This document shows positions 44,341-53,574 of a DNA stretch of 64,000 nt, piece by piece. Source of the DNA: UBA1858 sp964636225 (GTDB taxonomy: Bacteria; Pseudomonadota; Gammaproteobacteria; UBA4575); assembly GCA_964636225.1 (NCBI GenBank), contig CAZWQM010000004.1:62001-126000 (forward strand). The letters are read 5' to 3'. A model generated the notes under the pieces. That model had not been told where the DNA came from. It was given only the letters and a program-made list of their open reading frames with translations, and made no database searches. Each line of letters begins with the position of its first letter. Positions within the stretch are counted from its first letter, which is position 1. Position numbers and translations under genes: made by a program.

Positions 44341-45114
44341 TTAGCTTGTAGGTTCACTGTCGAGTGCCTGATCTTTTTGTTCGATCCACTCAAAAATATT
44401 CATATCTGGCACGGATGTCCATGCGTCGGGGTGACAAGATATTTGGGTCAATGTCTTCAATAAAGATAAATATCTTTCACGCGAAAGTCGGCTACCGCCT
44501 AATGATGCAAGATGCGGGGAAGGAAGTTGAGTATCAATAATTTGGTAATCCCAGTAATCCAGATACGCAGACAGGTAAAGCAGGGCTACTTTAGAGGCGT
44601 CGGTTGTTCTGCTGAACATGGATTCGCCAAAGAATATTGTCCCAATTGAAATGCCATATACGCCACCTATGAGTTCATCGTTAACATTCCACACTTCAAT
44701 GGAGTGTGCATACTTGAGTTTGAACAAATTGACATAGGCCTGAATCATGTCTTTTGTGATCCAGGAGCTGCGGGAATTACTGCGAGGTTCGGCACAGGCT
44801 TGCATAACCTGTAAAAATGCCTGGTCATAAGTAATTTTCCATGAGCTCTGTTTGATTCTACGTAACAGACTTCTATGAGCAATAAAGTCTTTTGGATATA
44901 AAACACCGCGTGGATTGGGTGACCACCATAAAATGGGTTGATCTTCTTCATACCAGGGAAATAGGCCTTCATGATACGCGCGAAGTAAACGCGCGGGTTT
45001 TAAATCACCCCCAGCGGCAACCAGACCTTCAGGGTCGGATAGTGCGGAGTCCGCTGCAGGGAATGCAGCCTGTTGATCGTCCGGATCCAGCCAGGGCAGC
45101 TTAATGCTATTCAT
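44341..45114 (-). CDS. aat: Leucyl/phenylalanyl-tRNA-protein transferase
   Basis: Aat adds Leu or Phe from aminoacyl-tRNA to proteins with N-terminal Arg or Lys, creating N-degrons for ClpS/ClpAP. The 257-residue protein has FPAADSALSDPEGLVAAGGDL, LFPWYEEDQPILWWSPNPRG and HSIEVWNVNDELIGGVYG, all typical. The start overlaps the end of the preceding gene by four bases (ATGA), so the two are translationally coupled. In E. coli aat is next to infA and clpA. Here it is 40 kb away from them. Confidence 0.96.
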   Translation of the reverse strand: MNSIKLPWLDPDDQQAAFPAADSALSDPEGLVAAGGDLKPARLLRAYHEGLFPWYEEDQPILWWSPNPRGVLYPKDFIAHRSLLRRIKQSSWKITYDQAFLQVMQACAEPRSNSRSSWITKDMIQAYVNLFKLKYAHSIEVWNVNDELIGGVYGISIGTIFFGESMFSRTTDASKVALLYLSAYLDYWDYQIIDTQLPSPHLASLGGSRLSRERYLSLLKTLTQISCHPDAWTSVPDMNIFEWIEQKDQALDSEPTS

Positions 45115-46262
45115 GAATCCACTCGGTACGGCGATAAACTCATTAGCTCGTCACATTGACTTTGCATGGCTATTTGTTCACGTCGACAAAAAGAATAAAT
45201 TGGATCGCGAAATTCTTCATGACTTATCCAGTGTGCGGACCAGGTTTTGGTTGGTAGAAAGCCGCGCGTTATTTTATGTTCACCTTGAGCGCCTGGTTCA
45301 AATCGATCAAGACGATGTTCAATACAATAGTCAATGCCCTGGTAGAAACAAGTTTCGAAATGAAGACTATTAAACTCCTGTTTGCATCCCCAGAATCTTC
45401 CAAACAAGGCATCGTCACCGCGCAAGCTTATTGCACAGGCAACATATTCCCTGCCTAGAACCGCAAACATAAATACAAGCTGGTGTCCCATTGTATCGCA
45501 GATTTCCTTGAAGAAACTCGAGCTTAGGGTAGGGATGCCGGACTTGCGGTCAAAAGTACTTTGATAAAATTGGTGGGCAATTTCTATTTGATGTTCACTG
45601 GCATCGCTGCCAAGCACAGTTTCGATAAGAATGTTTTGTTCCGTCACCATGCGTCGCTCGCGCTTTACTTTTTTACGCTTGCGCGAAATGAAAGTGGACA
45701 AAAAATCATCGAAGTTTGTGTAGCCATGATTTTTCCAGTGGTACTGACAACCCAATCTTAACTGTAAATTATGCTGACTGCATATTTGTGTATCTTCTGG
45801 TGTAGTAAACAGCCAGTGCATGCCACTCATTTTCAGTTTTTCAGCGACGCCAATAATCTGTTCAACCATTATTGATTTAATGCTCGCATCATTTGCCAGC
45901 AGGCGCGCACCGGTGACGGGGTTATAAGGAACCGAGCAGATCATTTTTGGGTAATAATGCAGGCCGGCCTGCTCATAGGCGGAAGCCCAGGACCAGTCAA
46001 AAACAAATTCTCCATAGGAGTTGGATTTAATATAAAGCGGACATGTACCGACTAACTTTTTTTCCTGATTTCGCACTGATAAATGATACGGAAACCAGCC
46101 GAACTGTTCTCCCACACATTGGTGTTTTTCCAGAGCCGCCAGAAACTCATGACGTATAAATGGATTCGAGGTGCCCGACAATGTATTCCATTCACTGGCA
46201 GGGATTTCCGAAATAGCAGGATGAAAGCAAAGCTCAAGTGCTTTGCTTTCTGTATTGCTCAT
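45111..46262 (-). CDS. FemAB/GNAT-like acyltransferase family protein (peptidogalycan-type, COG3146-like)
   Basis: The 383-residue protein matches, by eye, the family annotated as peptidogalycan biosynthesis proteins. It starts with HPAISEIPASEWNTLSGTSNPFIRHEF and has DWSWASAYEQAGLHYYPKMI, RKRKKVKRERR and the C-terminal FEPGAQGEHKITRGFLPTKT. These proteins have two GNAT-like folds; their substrate is not established. It lies between trxB and aat, where arginyl-tRNA transferase-like genes often sit in relatives, and overlaps aat by four bases. Confidence 0.85.
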   Translation of the reverse strand: MSNTESKALELCFHPAISEIPASEWNTLSGTSNPFIRHEFLAALEKHQCVGEQFGWFPYHLSVRNQEKKLVGTCPLYIKSNSYGEFVFDWSWASAYEQAGLHYYPKMICSVPYNPVTGARLLANDASIKSIMVEQIIGVAEKLKMSGMHWLFTTPEDTQICSQHNLQLRLGCQYHWKNHGYTNFDDFLSTFISRKRKKVKRERRMVTEQNILIETVLGSDASEHQIEIAHQFYQSTFDRKSGIPTLSSSFFKEICDTMGHQLVFMFAVLGREYVACAISLRGDDALFGRFWGCKQEFNSLHFETCFYQGIDYCIEHRLDRFEPGAQGEHKITRGFLPTKTWSAHWISHEEFRDPIYSFCRREQIAMQSQCDELMSLSPYRVDS

Positions 46263-46291
46263 TAACTTGTATTGAGTTCGATTGTCTGGGT

Positions 46292-47254
46292 TTACTTGGA
46301 TTCAAGCTGATCCAGGTAGCGTTCCGCATCCAGTGCTGCCATGCAACCTGTACCTGCAGAAGTAATGGCTTGTCTATACACGTGGTCCATCACGTCACCG
46401 GCAGCAAAAATACCTTCAACACTGGTGGCGGTAGCATTGCCAGATAAGCCACTCTGGACCTTAAGATAGCCGCCTTCCATCTCCAGTTGGCCCTCAAAAA
46501 TACTGGTATTGGGTTTGTGTCCAATTGCAATAAACACTCCTTTAACGTCTATGTCCTGGGTAGAGCCATCTTCAGTACTTTTAATGCGCATTCCTGTAAC
46601 TCCGGAGTCGTCACCTAGCACCTCATCCAGCGTATGATTCCAGACAATTTTCACATTACCGTTCTTCTCGCGTTCAAATAGTTTGTCCTGCAGTATTTTT
46701 TCCGAGCGCAAGCTGTCTCTTCGGTGTACCAGGGTGACACTGGATGCGATGTTAGACAGATACAGTGCCTCTTCGACGGCGGTATTACCGCCGCCAATCA
46801 CAGCGACGTCCTGTTGCTTGTAGAAAAAACCATCACAGGTAGCACAGGCCGAAACACCTTTACCTTTAAAAGCTTCTTCAGACTCCAGACCCAGATACAT
46901 GGCCGACGCGCCCGTGGCTATAATCAATGCATCACATGTGTAAGTACCATTGATGTCACCGTTGAGCGTATAGGGCTTTTTGCTGAAATCAACAGATTGA
47001 ATGTGGTCAAAAATGACCTCTGTGCCAAACCGTTCGACATGTGCCAGCATGCGTTGCATTAGATCCGGTCCTTGTAAACCTTCTACGTCTCCCGGCCAGT
47101 TATCCACTTCCGTGGTGGTCATCAATTGACCGCCTTGTTCCAGACCAGTAATGATGACAGGGTTCAAATTTGCACGCGCAGCATAAACGCCTGCGGTATA
47201 GCCTGCAGGACCGGAACCCAAGATGATGAGTTTGTGGTGTTGGCTGTCGCTCAT
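46292..47254 (-). CDS. trxB: Thioredoxin reductase
   Basis: TrxB reduces thioredoxin with NADPH through FAD and a redox disulfide. The 320-residue protein has the FAD motif ILGSGPAGYTAGVYAARA, the active-site Cys137-Ala-Thr-Cys140 in SACATCDGFF, the NADPH motif VIGGGNTAVEEALYL, and GIFAAGDVMD. It is the first gene of a trxB-GNAT-aat unit on the minus strand and is divergent from ftsK. Confidence 0.97.
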   Translation of the reverse strand: MSDSQHHKLIILGSGPAGYTAGVYAARANLNPVIITGLEQGGQLMTTTEVDNWPGDVEGLQGPDLMQRMLAHVERFGTEVIFDHIQSVDFSKKPYTLNGDINGTYTCDALIIATGASAMYLGLESEEAFKGKGVSACATCDGFFYKQQDVAVIGGGNTAVEEALYLSNIASSVTLVHRRDSLRSEKILQDKLFEREKNGNVKIVWNHTLDEVLGDDSGVTGMRIKSTEDGSTQDIDVKGVFIAIGHKPNTSIFEGQLEMEGGYLKVQSGLSGNATATSVEGIFAAGDVMDHVYRQAITSAGTGCMAALDAERYLDQLESK

Positions 47255-47407
47255 TGACGTGAAATCTCCTTGTTCATGTGAGTGATAATTAAGACACTAA
47301 CGGCGCCCGATATCTTACGTAGCTCTCTAAGTGGGGGCAAATTACCGTAAATTCAATCCTGAGTTTATTCACATAATATTGGAGTACAGTGTCACGTAAA
47401 TTTATAC

Positions 47408-47436
47408 TTGACAGGAATGAATAAAAAATCAATGAT
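47408..47436 (+). promoter_or_regulatory. Candidate sigma-70 promoter upstream of ftsK
   Basis: TTGACA at 47408-47413 is a perfect -35 box. It is followed after 17 bases by AATGAT at 47431-47436, a partial -10 box. It lies 34 bases before the ftsK GTG in the gap divergent from trxB. The -35 match is the strongest evidence; the -10 match is weak. Confidence 0.35.
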
Positions 47437-47469
47437 TTACGTACTATATTTGATCTACAAACTTAAAAA

Positions 47470-49794
47470 GTGGCACAAGCAACCCTCAAAAAAGAGAAAC
47501 GCAGCACGGAGTATCGTCTAAATTTAGCCCACGGCTTACGCGAAAGCGCTTTAGTGGTGCTAGTAGCCGTTGGAGTGTATCTGCTAATGGCTCTGATTAG
47601 CTTTGATCGCAGTGACCCGGGTTGGTCTGTGAGTGGGTCCAACGGTGAAATCTCGAATATGGGAGGTTCGGCCGGTGCATTTTTTGCTGATTTGTTCTTG
47701 TTTCTGTTTGGCTATCTCGCATACCTTGCACCTTTAATGGTGGCTTACAGTGGTTGGTTGCTGTATCGCGAGGTGAATGAGAAAGGGCAGGCGGATTATC
47801 ACATTCTGGGCATTCGCTGGGGCGGATTTGTACTGACTTTGATTGCGGGCTGTGGTTTGTCGTCTTTACATTTTGACCAGGGATTTCTTCCTTCCGACGC
47901 GGGAGGCGTGCTGGGGAACTTTGTGGCCAGTGCCTTTGTATTGGCCTTCAGTTACATAGGAGCTACTTTACTATTGTTGGCGCTGTTCTTTGCCGGCATT
48001 ACCATCTTTACCAATCTGTCCTGGATAAAAGTGGTCGATACCACGGGCAAGATGACGGTAATCACATTTGAGTACATGGCACGTCAGATAGGTATTCTGA
48101 CCGATATGTATCGTGCACGACGGGGTCGAGTAGCAGCTGTGTCTGCGACAGAACTTGAACGACCCAAGAAAGCAAAAATTGTACAGTCCAAGTCACGCAG
48201 AAAATTGCGTATTGAACCTACTATTGGACAGGTATCTGTTAGTGACCGGGTGCAGAGAGAAAAGCAGATTCCGTTATTTGAAGGTAAGTCTTCCGGTGAG
48301 CTGCCACCTCTGACTATGCTGGATCGTGCACAAGAACAAATGCAGGGTTATTCCGATAAAGCTTTGGAGGCTTTGTCACGTCAGGTGGAACTGAAACTGC
48401 TCGACTTTGGTATAGAGGCGGAAGTCAGTGATGTGCACCCTGGCCCAATTGTTACGCGCTTTGAACTATTATTGGCGCCTGGATTGAAAGTCAGCAAAGT
48501 CTCAGCCTTGGCCAAAGATCTGGCACGTGCGCTATCAGTTGTGAGTGTCCGTATTGTGGAAGTGATTCCGGGTAAGCCTTCGGTGGGTCTGGAAATTCCT
48601 AATGAGCAAAGGGAAATGATCAGCCTCAGCGAGATTTTGCAATCGGCTGAATATGATGAGTCGAAATCACCCCTTACACTTGGACTGGGAAAAAACATTA
48701 GTGGTCACCCTGTGGTAGTGAATTTGGCCGCTATGCCACATTTATTGGTGGCGGGTACCACCGGGTCCGGTAAATCTGTCGGTGTGAATGCGATGTTATT
48801 AAGTCTGTTGTATAAAGCGTCACCCGCGGATGTTCGCATGATATTGATCGATCCTAAGATGCTGGAACTGAGCGTCTACGAAGGCATTCCTCATCTGTTA
48901 ACACCTGTAGTGACCGATATGAAAGAGGCGTCTAATGCGTTGCGCTGGTGTGTCGCCGAAATGGAACGTCGCTATAAACTGATGTCCGCCTTAGGTGTCC
49001 GCAACCTTGGCGGGTATAACGCTAAAGTAGAAGAGGCGATGGAAAACGGTGAACCAATTCTGGATCCGTTATTCGATCCCAATGAGCAATTGTCTGAAAA
49101 TGTATTGCCTGAAGAATTAGGTAAACTGCCGGTGATTGTCATTGTGGTAGACGAATTTGCCGACATGATGATGGTGGTAGGCAAGAAAGTTGAAGAACTC
49201 ATTGCACGTCTGGCGCAGAAAGCGCGTGCAGCCGGAATACATCTGGTGCTGGCGACCCAGCGTCCTTCGGTGGATGTGATTACCGGTTTAATTAAAGCCA
49301 ATATACCCACGCGTATTGCTTTTCAGGTTTCCTCGAAAGTCGATTCCAGAACTATCTTGGACCAAATGGGAGCGGAACAATTACTCGGTCATGGTGATAT
49401 GTTATACCTGCCGCCTGGAACGTCGATTCCGGAGCGTGTGCATGGTGCTTTTGTATCAGATCAGGAGGTCCATAAAGTCTGCGATTATCTGCGTGAGCGT
49501 AGTGAGCCGAATTATCTGGAGGAAATTATACAAGATCCCAGTGCTGGAGCTGATGTCATCCCCGGACTGGAACCAATTCCCCCGGGCAGCGATGATTACG
49601 ATCCACTGTATGATCAGGCCGTGGCCATTGTGACTGAAACGCGTAAAGCATCTATCTCCTATGTGCAGCGACGTTTAAAGGTAGGTTATAACCGTGCCGC
49701 AAGGATGATTGAGGAAATGGAAAACAGTGGCGTGGTCTCGGAAGTACAATCCAATGGTTCTCGAGAAGTGCTGGCGCCACCGGCACCGAACTAA
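47470..49794 (+). CDS. ftsK: DNA translocase FtsK
   Basis: FtsK links chromosome segregation to division. The 774-residue protein has about four N-terminal membrane helices (25-175) and a short linker, much shorter than in E. coli. The motor has beta-domain Walker A VAGTTGSGKSVGVNAM and Walker B VIVVDEFADMMM. The C-terminal gamma winged helix, AVAIVTETRKASISYVQRRL, recognises KOPS sequences. The start codon is GTG at 47470. lolA follows after 39 bases, as in other Gammaproteobacteria. Confidence 0.97.
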   Translation: MAQATLKKEKRSTEYRLNLAHGLRESALVVLVAVGVYLLMALISFDRSDPGWSVSGSNGEISNMGGSAGAFFADLFLFLFGYLAYLAPLMVAYSGWLLYREVNEKGQADYHILGIRWGGFVLTLIAGCGLSSLHFDQGFLPSDAGGVLGNFVASAFVLAFSYIGATLLLLALFFAGITIFTNLSWIKVVDTTGKMTVITFEYMARQIGILTDMYRARRGRVAAVSATELERPKKAKIVQSKSRRKLRIEPTIGQVSVSDRVQREKQIPLFEGKSSGELPPLTMLDRAQEQMQGYSDKALEALSRQVELKLLDFGIEAEVSDVHPGPIVTRFELLLAPGLKVSKVSALAKDLARALSVVSVRIVEVIPGKPSVGLEIPNEQREMISLSEILQSAEYDESKSPLTLGLGKNISGHPVVVNLAAMPHLLVAGTTGSGKSVGVNAMLLSLLYKASPADVRMILIDPKMLELSVYEGIPHLLTPVVTDMKEASNALRWCVAEMERRYKLMSALGVRNLGGYNAKVEEAMENGEPILDPLFDPNEQLSENVLPEELGKLPVIVIVVDEFADMMMVVGKKVEELIARLAQKARAAGIHLVLATQRPSVDVITGLIKANIPTRIAFQVSSKVDSRTILDQMGAEQLLGHGDMLYLPPGTSIPERVHGAFVSDQEVHKVCDYLRERSEPNYLEEIIQDPSAGADVIPGLEPIPPGSDDYDPLYDQAVAIVTETRKASISYVQRRLKVGYNRAARMIEEMENSGVVSEVQSNGSREVLAPPAPN

Positions 49795-49842
49795 GCGAGT
49801 TCACACCACTCTAAAGCAGTACATTCTGACGGATTGTTTTCT

Positions 49843-50472
49843 ATGCGCATAAGTAGCATTTCTTTTTTGCTTGTCTGGCTATTATTGATATCAACACAAT
49901 GCATTGCCCAAACAACTGAGCAAATGCTGTATGAATCATTTCGCAATTTAAGCAGTCTGAAAGCCAATTTTTATCAGCAGGTGCTCGATTCTAATGATGA
50001 AATTATCCAGGAAGCCAAAGGCACTTTTGAGTTAAAAAAACCGGGTCGCTTTCGCTGGCATTACGATCCACCATATTCCCAGCAAATTATTGCTGACGGT
50101 CAAAATCTATGGTTGTTTGATCTGGAACTCGCCCAGGTCACGGTACAACCCATAGAAGAGGCGTTAGGCAGTGCCCCGATAATATTGCTTACTGATATCA
50201 AACCTCTGAATGAGGACTTTGAAATTCGCGAAATGCCCCAGGCATTTGGATTAGATTGGGTGGCGCTAGTGCCTAAAATTAAGGATACGGAATTCTATCG
50301 TGTCGAAATCGGGTTGGATGAGGGTATCATTCGAGAAATGAAACTACACGATCATTTTGATCAGAAAACAGTCATTCGTTTTTCAGAAATCGATACAAGC
50401 ATCGCTATTCCAAATGACCGATTTAAGTTTTTAATTCCTGACGGCGTTGATGTTATAGGGTCGCCGCGTTAA
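49843..50472 (+). CDS. lolA: Outer-membrane lipoprotein carrier protein LolA
   Basis: LolA ferries lipoproteins across the periplasm from LolCDE to LolB. The protein has a signal peptide (MRISSISFLLVWLLLIS...CIA), then LKANFYQQVLDSNDEIIQEA, KPGRFRWHYDPPYSQQIIADG and a C-terminal beta-rich region, about 209 residues in all. The TTG at 49834 opens the same frame nine bases earlier, but the ATG at 49843 makes a better signal peptide. rarA follows nine bases later. Confidence 0.95.
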   Translation: MRISSISFLLVWLLLISTQCIAQTTEQMLYESFRNLSSLKANFYQQVLDSNDEIIQEAKGTFELKKPGRFRWHYDPPYSQQIIADGQNLWLFDLELAQVTVQPIEEALGSAPIILLTDIKPLNEDFEIREMPQAFGLDWVALVPKIKDTEFYRVEIGLDEGIIREMKLHDHFDQKTVIRFSEIDTSIAIPNDRFKFLIPDGVDVIGSPR

Positions 50473-50481
50473 CGTAGCGAC

Positions 50482-51801
50482 ATGTCATCTGCTGATCTGT
50501 TTGCCAATTCCGAGGATCATTATCGCCCACTGGCGGATCGTATGCGTCCGCGCTGCATTGATGAGTTTGCAGGTCAGTCGCATTTGCTCAAAGAAAATTC
50601 ACCCTTGCGTGTTGCGATCGATTCTGGACGACCACATTCGATGGTCCTTTGGGGGCCGCCCGGCACAGGTAAAACAACTATTGCCCACTTGATATCTATT
50701 CACTGTAAAGTCCCGTTTATTTCAATTTCAGCGGTGCTCAGTGGTGTAAAAGAAATTCGTGCAGCGATTGACCAGGCCAAACAATACCAAGCTGAACAGT
50801 ACCCTACGACGGTTCTGTTTGTTGATGAAGTGCATCGGTTTAATAAGTCTCAGCAGGACGCTTTTTTGCCACATATAGAAAATGGCACGGTCTGCTTTAT
50901 TGGTGCGACTACTGAAAATCCTTCGTTTGAATTGAACAACGCATTGCTGTCACGTGTGCGTACTTATGTTTTGAATCGTCTGGAAGTCAGTGATATTTGT
51001 GACTGCATACTTCAGGCGCTGCAAGATAAAGATCGGGGATTAGCAGATCAAAACATTGACATTGATGCTTATTCCCTGGAAATGCTGGCTACAGCAGCAG
51101 ATGGTGACGCTCGTCGCGCTCTGACATTACTGGAAGTGGCGAGTGATCTGGCGCATGAATCTGGTTCGGCTAAAACTATTGGTCAGGAAATTATTGAACA
51201 GGTGACAAAATCGAGTCTGCGACGCTTTGATAATAAGGGCGAATATTTTTACGATTTGATTTCCGCATTACATAAATCTGTGCGTGGTACAGATCCAGAT
51301 GCGGCACTGTACTGGTATTGCCGAATGCTGGATGGTGGCTGTGATCCACTTTATATCGCTAGAAGAGTGGTGCGTATCGCTTCGGAAGATATTGGTAATG
51401 CCGATCCTAGAGGCTTACAGTTGGCGCTGAATGCCTGGGATACTTTTACTCGTTTGGGGAGTCCGGAAGGTGAGCTGGCGATTGCTCAAGCAATTGTTTA
51501 TTTATCCTGCGCGCCAAAAAGTAATGCGGTATATATGGCTTACAACGCGGCTATGAGGGATGCCAAAGATAATGGTACGTTGGAAGTACCTATGCATTTG
51601 CGTAACGCGCCCACGAAATTGATGAAAGCGATGGATTACGGTAAAAATTATCGCTATGCCCATAATGAGGAAGACGGATATGCCAGCGGCGAGAACTACT
51701 TTCCGCAAGAGCTTTATGGTACAAGGTACTACTCGCCGGTGGAACGGGGTTTGGAAATAAAGATTAGAGAAATGCTGCAACGACTGCGCAGTAAAAATTA
51801 A
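50482..51801 (+). CDS. rarA: Replication-associated recombination protein RarA (MgsA)
   Basis: RarA is an AAA+ ATPase of the clamp-loader family that acts at stalled replication forks. The 439-residue protein has PLADRMRPRCIDEFAGQSHLL, Walker A WGPPGTGKTT, Walker B LFVDEVHRFNKSQQD, and the family C-terminal tetramerisation region around GYASGENYFPQELYGTRYY. It forms the ftsK-lolA-rarA cluster. serS, the usual next gene, is 6 kb further on behind an inserted block. Confidence 0.97.
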   Translation: MSSADLFANSEDHYRPLADRMRPRCIDEFAGQSHLLKENSPLRVAIDSGRPHSMVLWGPPGTGKTTIAHLISIHCKVPFISISAVLSGVKEIRAAIDQAKQYQAEQYPTTVLFVDEVHRFNKSQQDAFLPHIENGTVCFIGATTENPSFELNNALLSRVRTYVLNRLEVSDICDCILQALQDKDRGLADQNIDIDAYSLEMLATAADGDARRALTLLEVASDLAHESGSAKTIGQEIIEQVTKSSLRRFDNKGEYFYDLISALHKSVRGTDPDAALYWYCRMLDGGCDPLYIARRVVRIASEDIGNADPRGLQLALNAWDTFTRLGSPEGELAIAQAIVYLSCAPKSNAVYMAYNAAMRDAKDNGTLEVPMHLRNAPTKLMKAMDYGKNYRYAHNEEDGYASGENYFPQELYGTRYYSPVERGLEIKIREMLQRLRSKN

Positions 51802-51821
51802 GGAAATTATAAGGTAAATTT

Positions 51822-52121
51822 ATGTCAGACGAGCTTAAGCTTTCAAAGGAATTAGTCGACAATGTCATGCGCGCTGTGGTTTCCATCGATAGCCGCGCCA
51901 AAGATCCATTCGTAGGCAGCCAGTATTTAACTGCTATCGTCGGTTACGTTGTAGGCACATCTTCGATTGCTAATCAGGAAAAGAAAGAAATCATGGATGA
52001 ACTTAGTTCATTTATGCAACACGTCTTTCAGGACGTTGCCCAATCACAGCCACAACCTCAGGCAGCACCGGTCGCACCTCCGGGCAGTGCATTTGGAATC
52101 TGGAAACCCCGTGATTCGTAG
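51822..52121 (+). CDS. Small uncharacterised protein with proline/glutamine-rich tail
   Basis: The 99-residue protein begins with a helical region (SKELVDNVMRAVVSIDSRAKD) and a mildly hydrophobic segment (YLTAIVGYVVGTSSIA). It ends in a flexible tail (QPQPQAAPVAPPGSAFGIWKPRDS). There is no signal peptide. A good AAGGAAATTATAAGG region precedes the ATG, 20 bases after rarA. I do not recognise the family. Confidence 0.65.
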   Translation: MSDELKLSKELVDNVMRAVVSIDSRAKDPFVGSQYLTAIVGYVVGTSSIANQEKKEIMDELSSFMQHVFQDVAQSQPQPQAAPVAPPGSAFGIWKPRDS

Positions 52122-52207
52122 TATCAAGGATTGATCTTGCCGGTTCGGCAGCTTAGTGAGTATAATTTTCTTAAAGCTTAAATCAATGAAAACATAAGGG
52201 AGTAATA

Positions 52208-52306
52208 ATGGACGAAGAAGCGATTAAAACGTTAATTACTGTAGTACTGATGTCAATTCCTGTAGTGGTTATCGCGGTAGCAGTTTTAGATAAATTCCTG
52301 TTCTAA
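52208..52306 (+). CDS. 32-residue single-pass membrane peptide
   Basis: A short frame with a strong ribosome site (AAGGGAG, seven bases before ATG) encodes MDEEAIKTLITVVLMSIPVV and a hydrophobic continuation ending VLDKFLF. It has a charged N-terminus and one transmembrane helix. A hairpin terminator follows 25 bases later, so it looks like an expressed small gene. Function unknown. Confidence 0.6.
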   Translation: MDEEAIKTLITVVLMSIPVVVIAVAVLDKFLF

Positions 52307-52323
52307 GTGCCTGCGTCAAACAC

Positions 52324-52356
52324 TTAAAAAAAGCCACATTTTATGCGGCTTATTGT
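52324..52356 (+). terminator. Rho-independent terminator
   Basis: The stem AAGCC / GGCTT, with inner pairing CAT/ATG, follows an A-run and precedes TATTG. It lies between the 32-residue peptide gene and the convergent antiporter gene and may serve both sides, although the T-run on the right is poor. Confidence 0.55.
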
Positions 52357-52395
52357 TTCTAAACAAAAAGTTATGATCTATATATCAAGTAATAT

Positions 52396-53574
52396 CTAAT
52401 CTCTTCGCAGTCGATCTGAGACTGCAATCGGAGTAGGGAATCTCAGCACAACCAGATACGATGACAGAAAGAAAGTGATGATGGTGGAAACATGAATCAG
52501 ATACGCCGCTTTTTCACCAATCACGCCAACATTTAACGCCAGTGCGCCCAGTAAAATAGAAAATTCGCTTAACTGACCAATGCGAAAACCGATTTCATTA
52601 GCGACTTTGGCTTCTTCTTTACCCATGCGTATCAGTAAAAACTTAAATGTCACTGGTTTTACCAGCATAGCAATACCCGCTAGTAATAGCGCCGGTAGGA
52701 TTACCTGAGCAAGAATGTCCAGCTGAAAGCTGGCACCAATTGCAAAAAAGAAAATAATCAAAAAGAAGTCGCGCAACGGCTTGAGGCTTTCCGCAATAAA
52801 CAATGCAATCGGACTGGTAGCAATCGAAACACCGGCGATAAATGCGCCAATTTCATGTGACAAACCTACCCAGGCCGCCAGTTCCGAGATGCCCAGACAC
52901 CAGCCAATGGCCACTAGAAAAACATATTCCAGTATTTTGTCAAACTGGCGAAAAAGAAAAGTTAAAACAAATTTGGAAAAGTAAAAGCTAAAAGCAATCA
53001 ATATCGGTAAGGCAAAAATCAGTTTCATTAAATCCATGATACCGGCATTGTCTGCATCCGCACGTGAATGCAACACGAGCAGCATGAAAATAGCAATCAA
53101 GTCTTGTAACAATAAAATACTGACTATCACTTCACCGGTATGTCGATGATGCAAAACGGTAGTGGGAAGTAACTTCAACCCTATAATGGTACTGGAAAAT
53201 ATCATGCTTCCAGCAATCACGGTACATTCGATCAGGGTAAAATTCATTACATAGGCGGCAATAAATCCGACCAGTGCAAATATGACAGATGAGACAACAG
53301 TTAATACAGTAGCATCCTTGAGCAAGCTGATTAGCTTGTGTGGATCCAGACTCAATCCCAGCAGGAATAATAAAAACATAATGCCGATATCCGACACTTG
53401 CTGAATGAAATCATGATTTTCTACAAGGCCCAGTCCGGAAGGTCCAAGCAAAATACCTAAGGCAATATAGGCGATCAATAAAGTCTGTCGTGCGTAAAGT
53501 GCCAGTGTTGCCAGTACCGCTGCACCTGAAAAAATAACAAATATAGTAAAAATGATTTCGTCAGAGTGGGTCAT
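52396..53574 (-). CDS. Cation:proton antiporter, CPA2 (KefB/GerN-like)
   Basis: The 392-residue membrane protein has about 12 hydrophobic segments and the CPA2 sequence features SDIGIMFLLFLLGLSLDP, GSMIFSSTIIGLKLL and HEIGAFIAGVSIA. There is no C-terminal TrkA-N nucleotide-binding domain, so it is not a full KefB or KefC. Its ATG is directly after the glcF stop codon, which suggests co-transcription with glcDEF. Confidence 0.88.
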   Translation of the reverse strand: MTHSDEIIFTIFVIFSGAAVLATLALYARQTLLIAYIALGILLGPSGLGLVENHDFIQQVSDIGIMFLLFLLGLSLDPHKLISLLKDATVLTVVSSVIFALVGFIAAYVMNFTLIECTVIAGSMIFSSTIIGLKLLPTTVLHHRHTGEVIVSILLLQDLIAIFMLLVLHSRADADNAGIMDLMKLIFALPILIAFSFYFSKFVLTFLFRQFDKILEYVFLVAIGWCLGISELAAWVGLSHEIGAFIAGVSIATSPIALFIAESLKPLRDFFLIIFFFAIGASFQLDILAQVILPALLLAGIAMLVKPVTFKFLLIRMGKEEAKVANEIGFRIGQLSEFSILLGALALNVGVIGEKAAYLIHVSTIITFFLSSYLVVLRFPTPIAVSDRLRRD

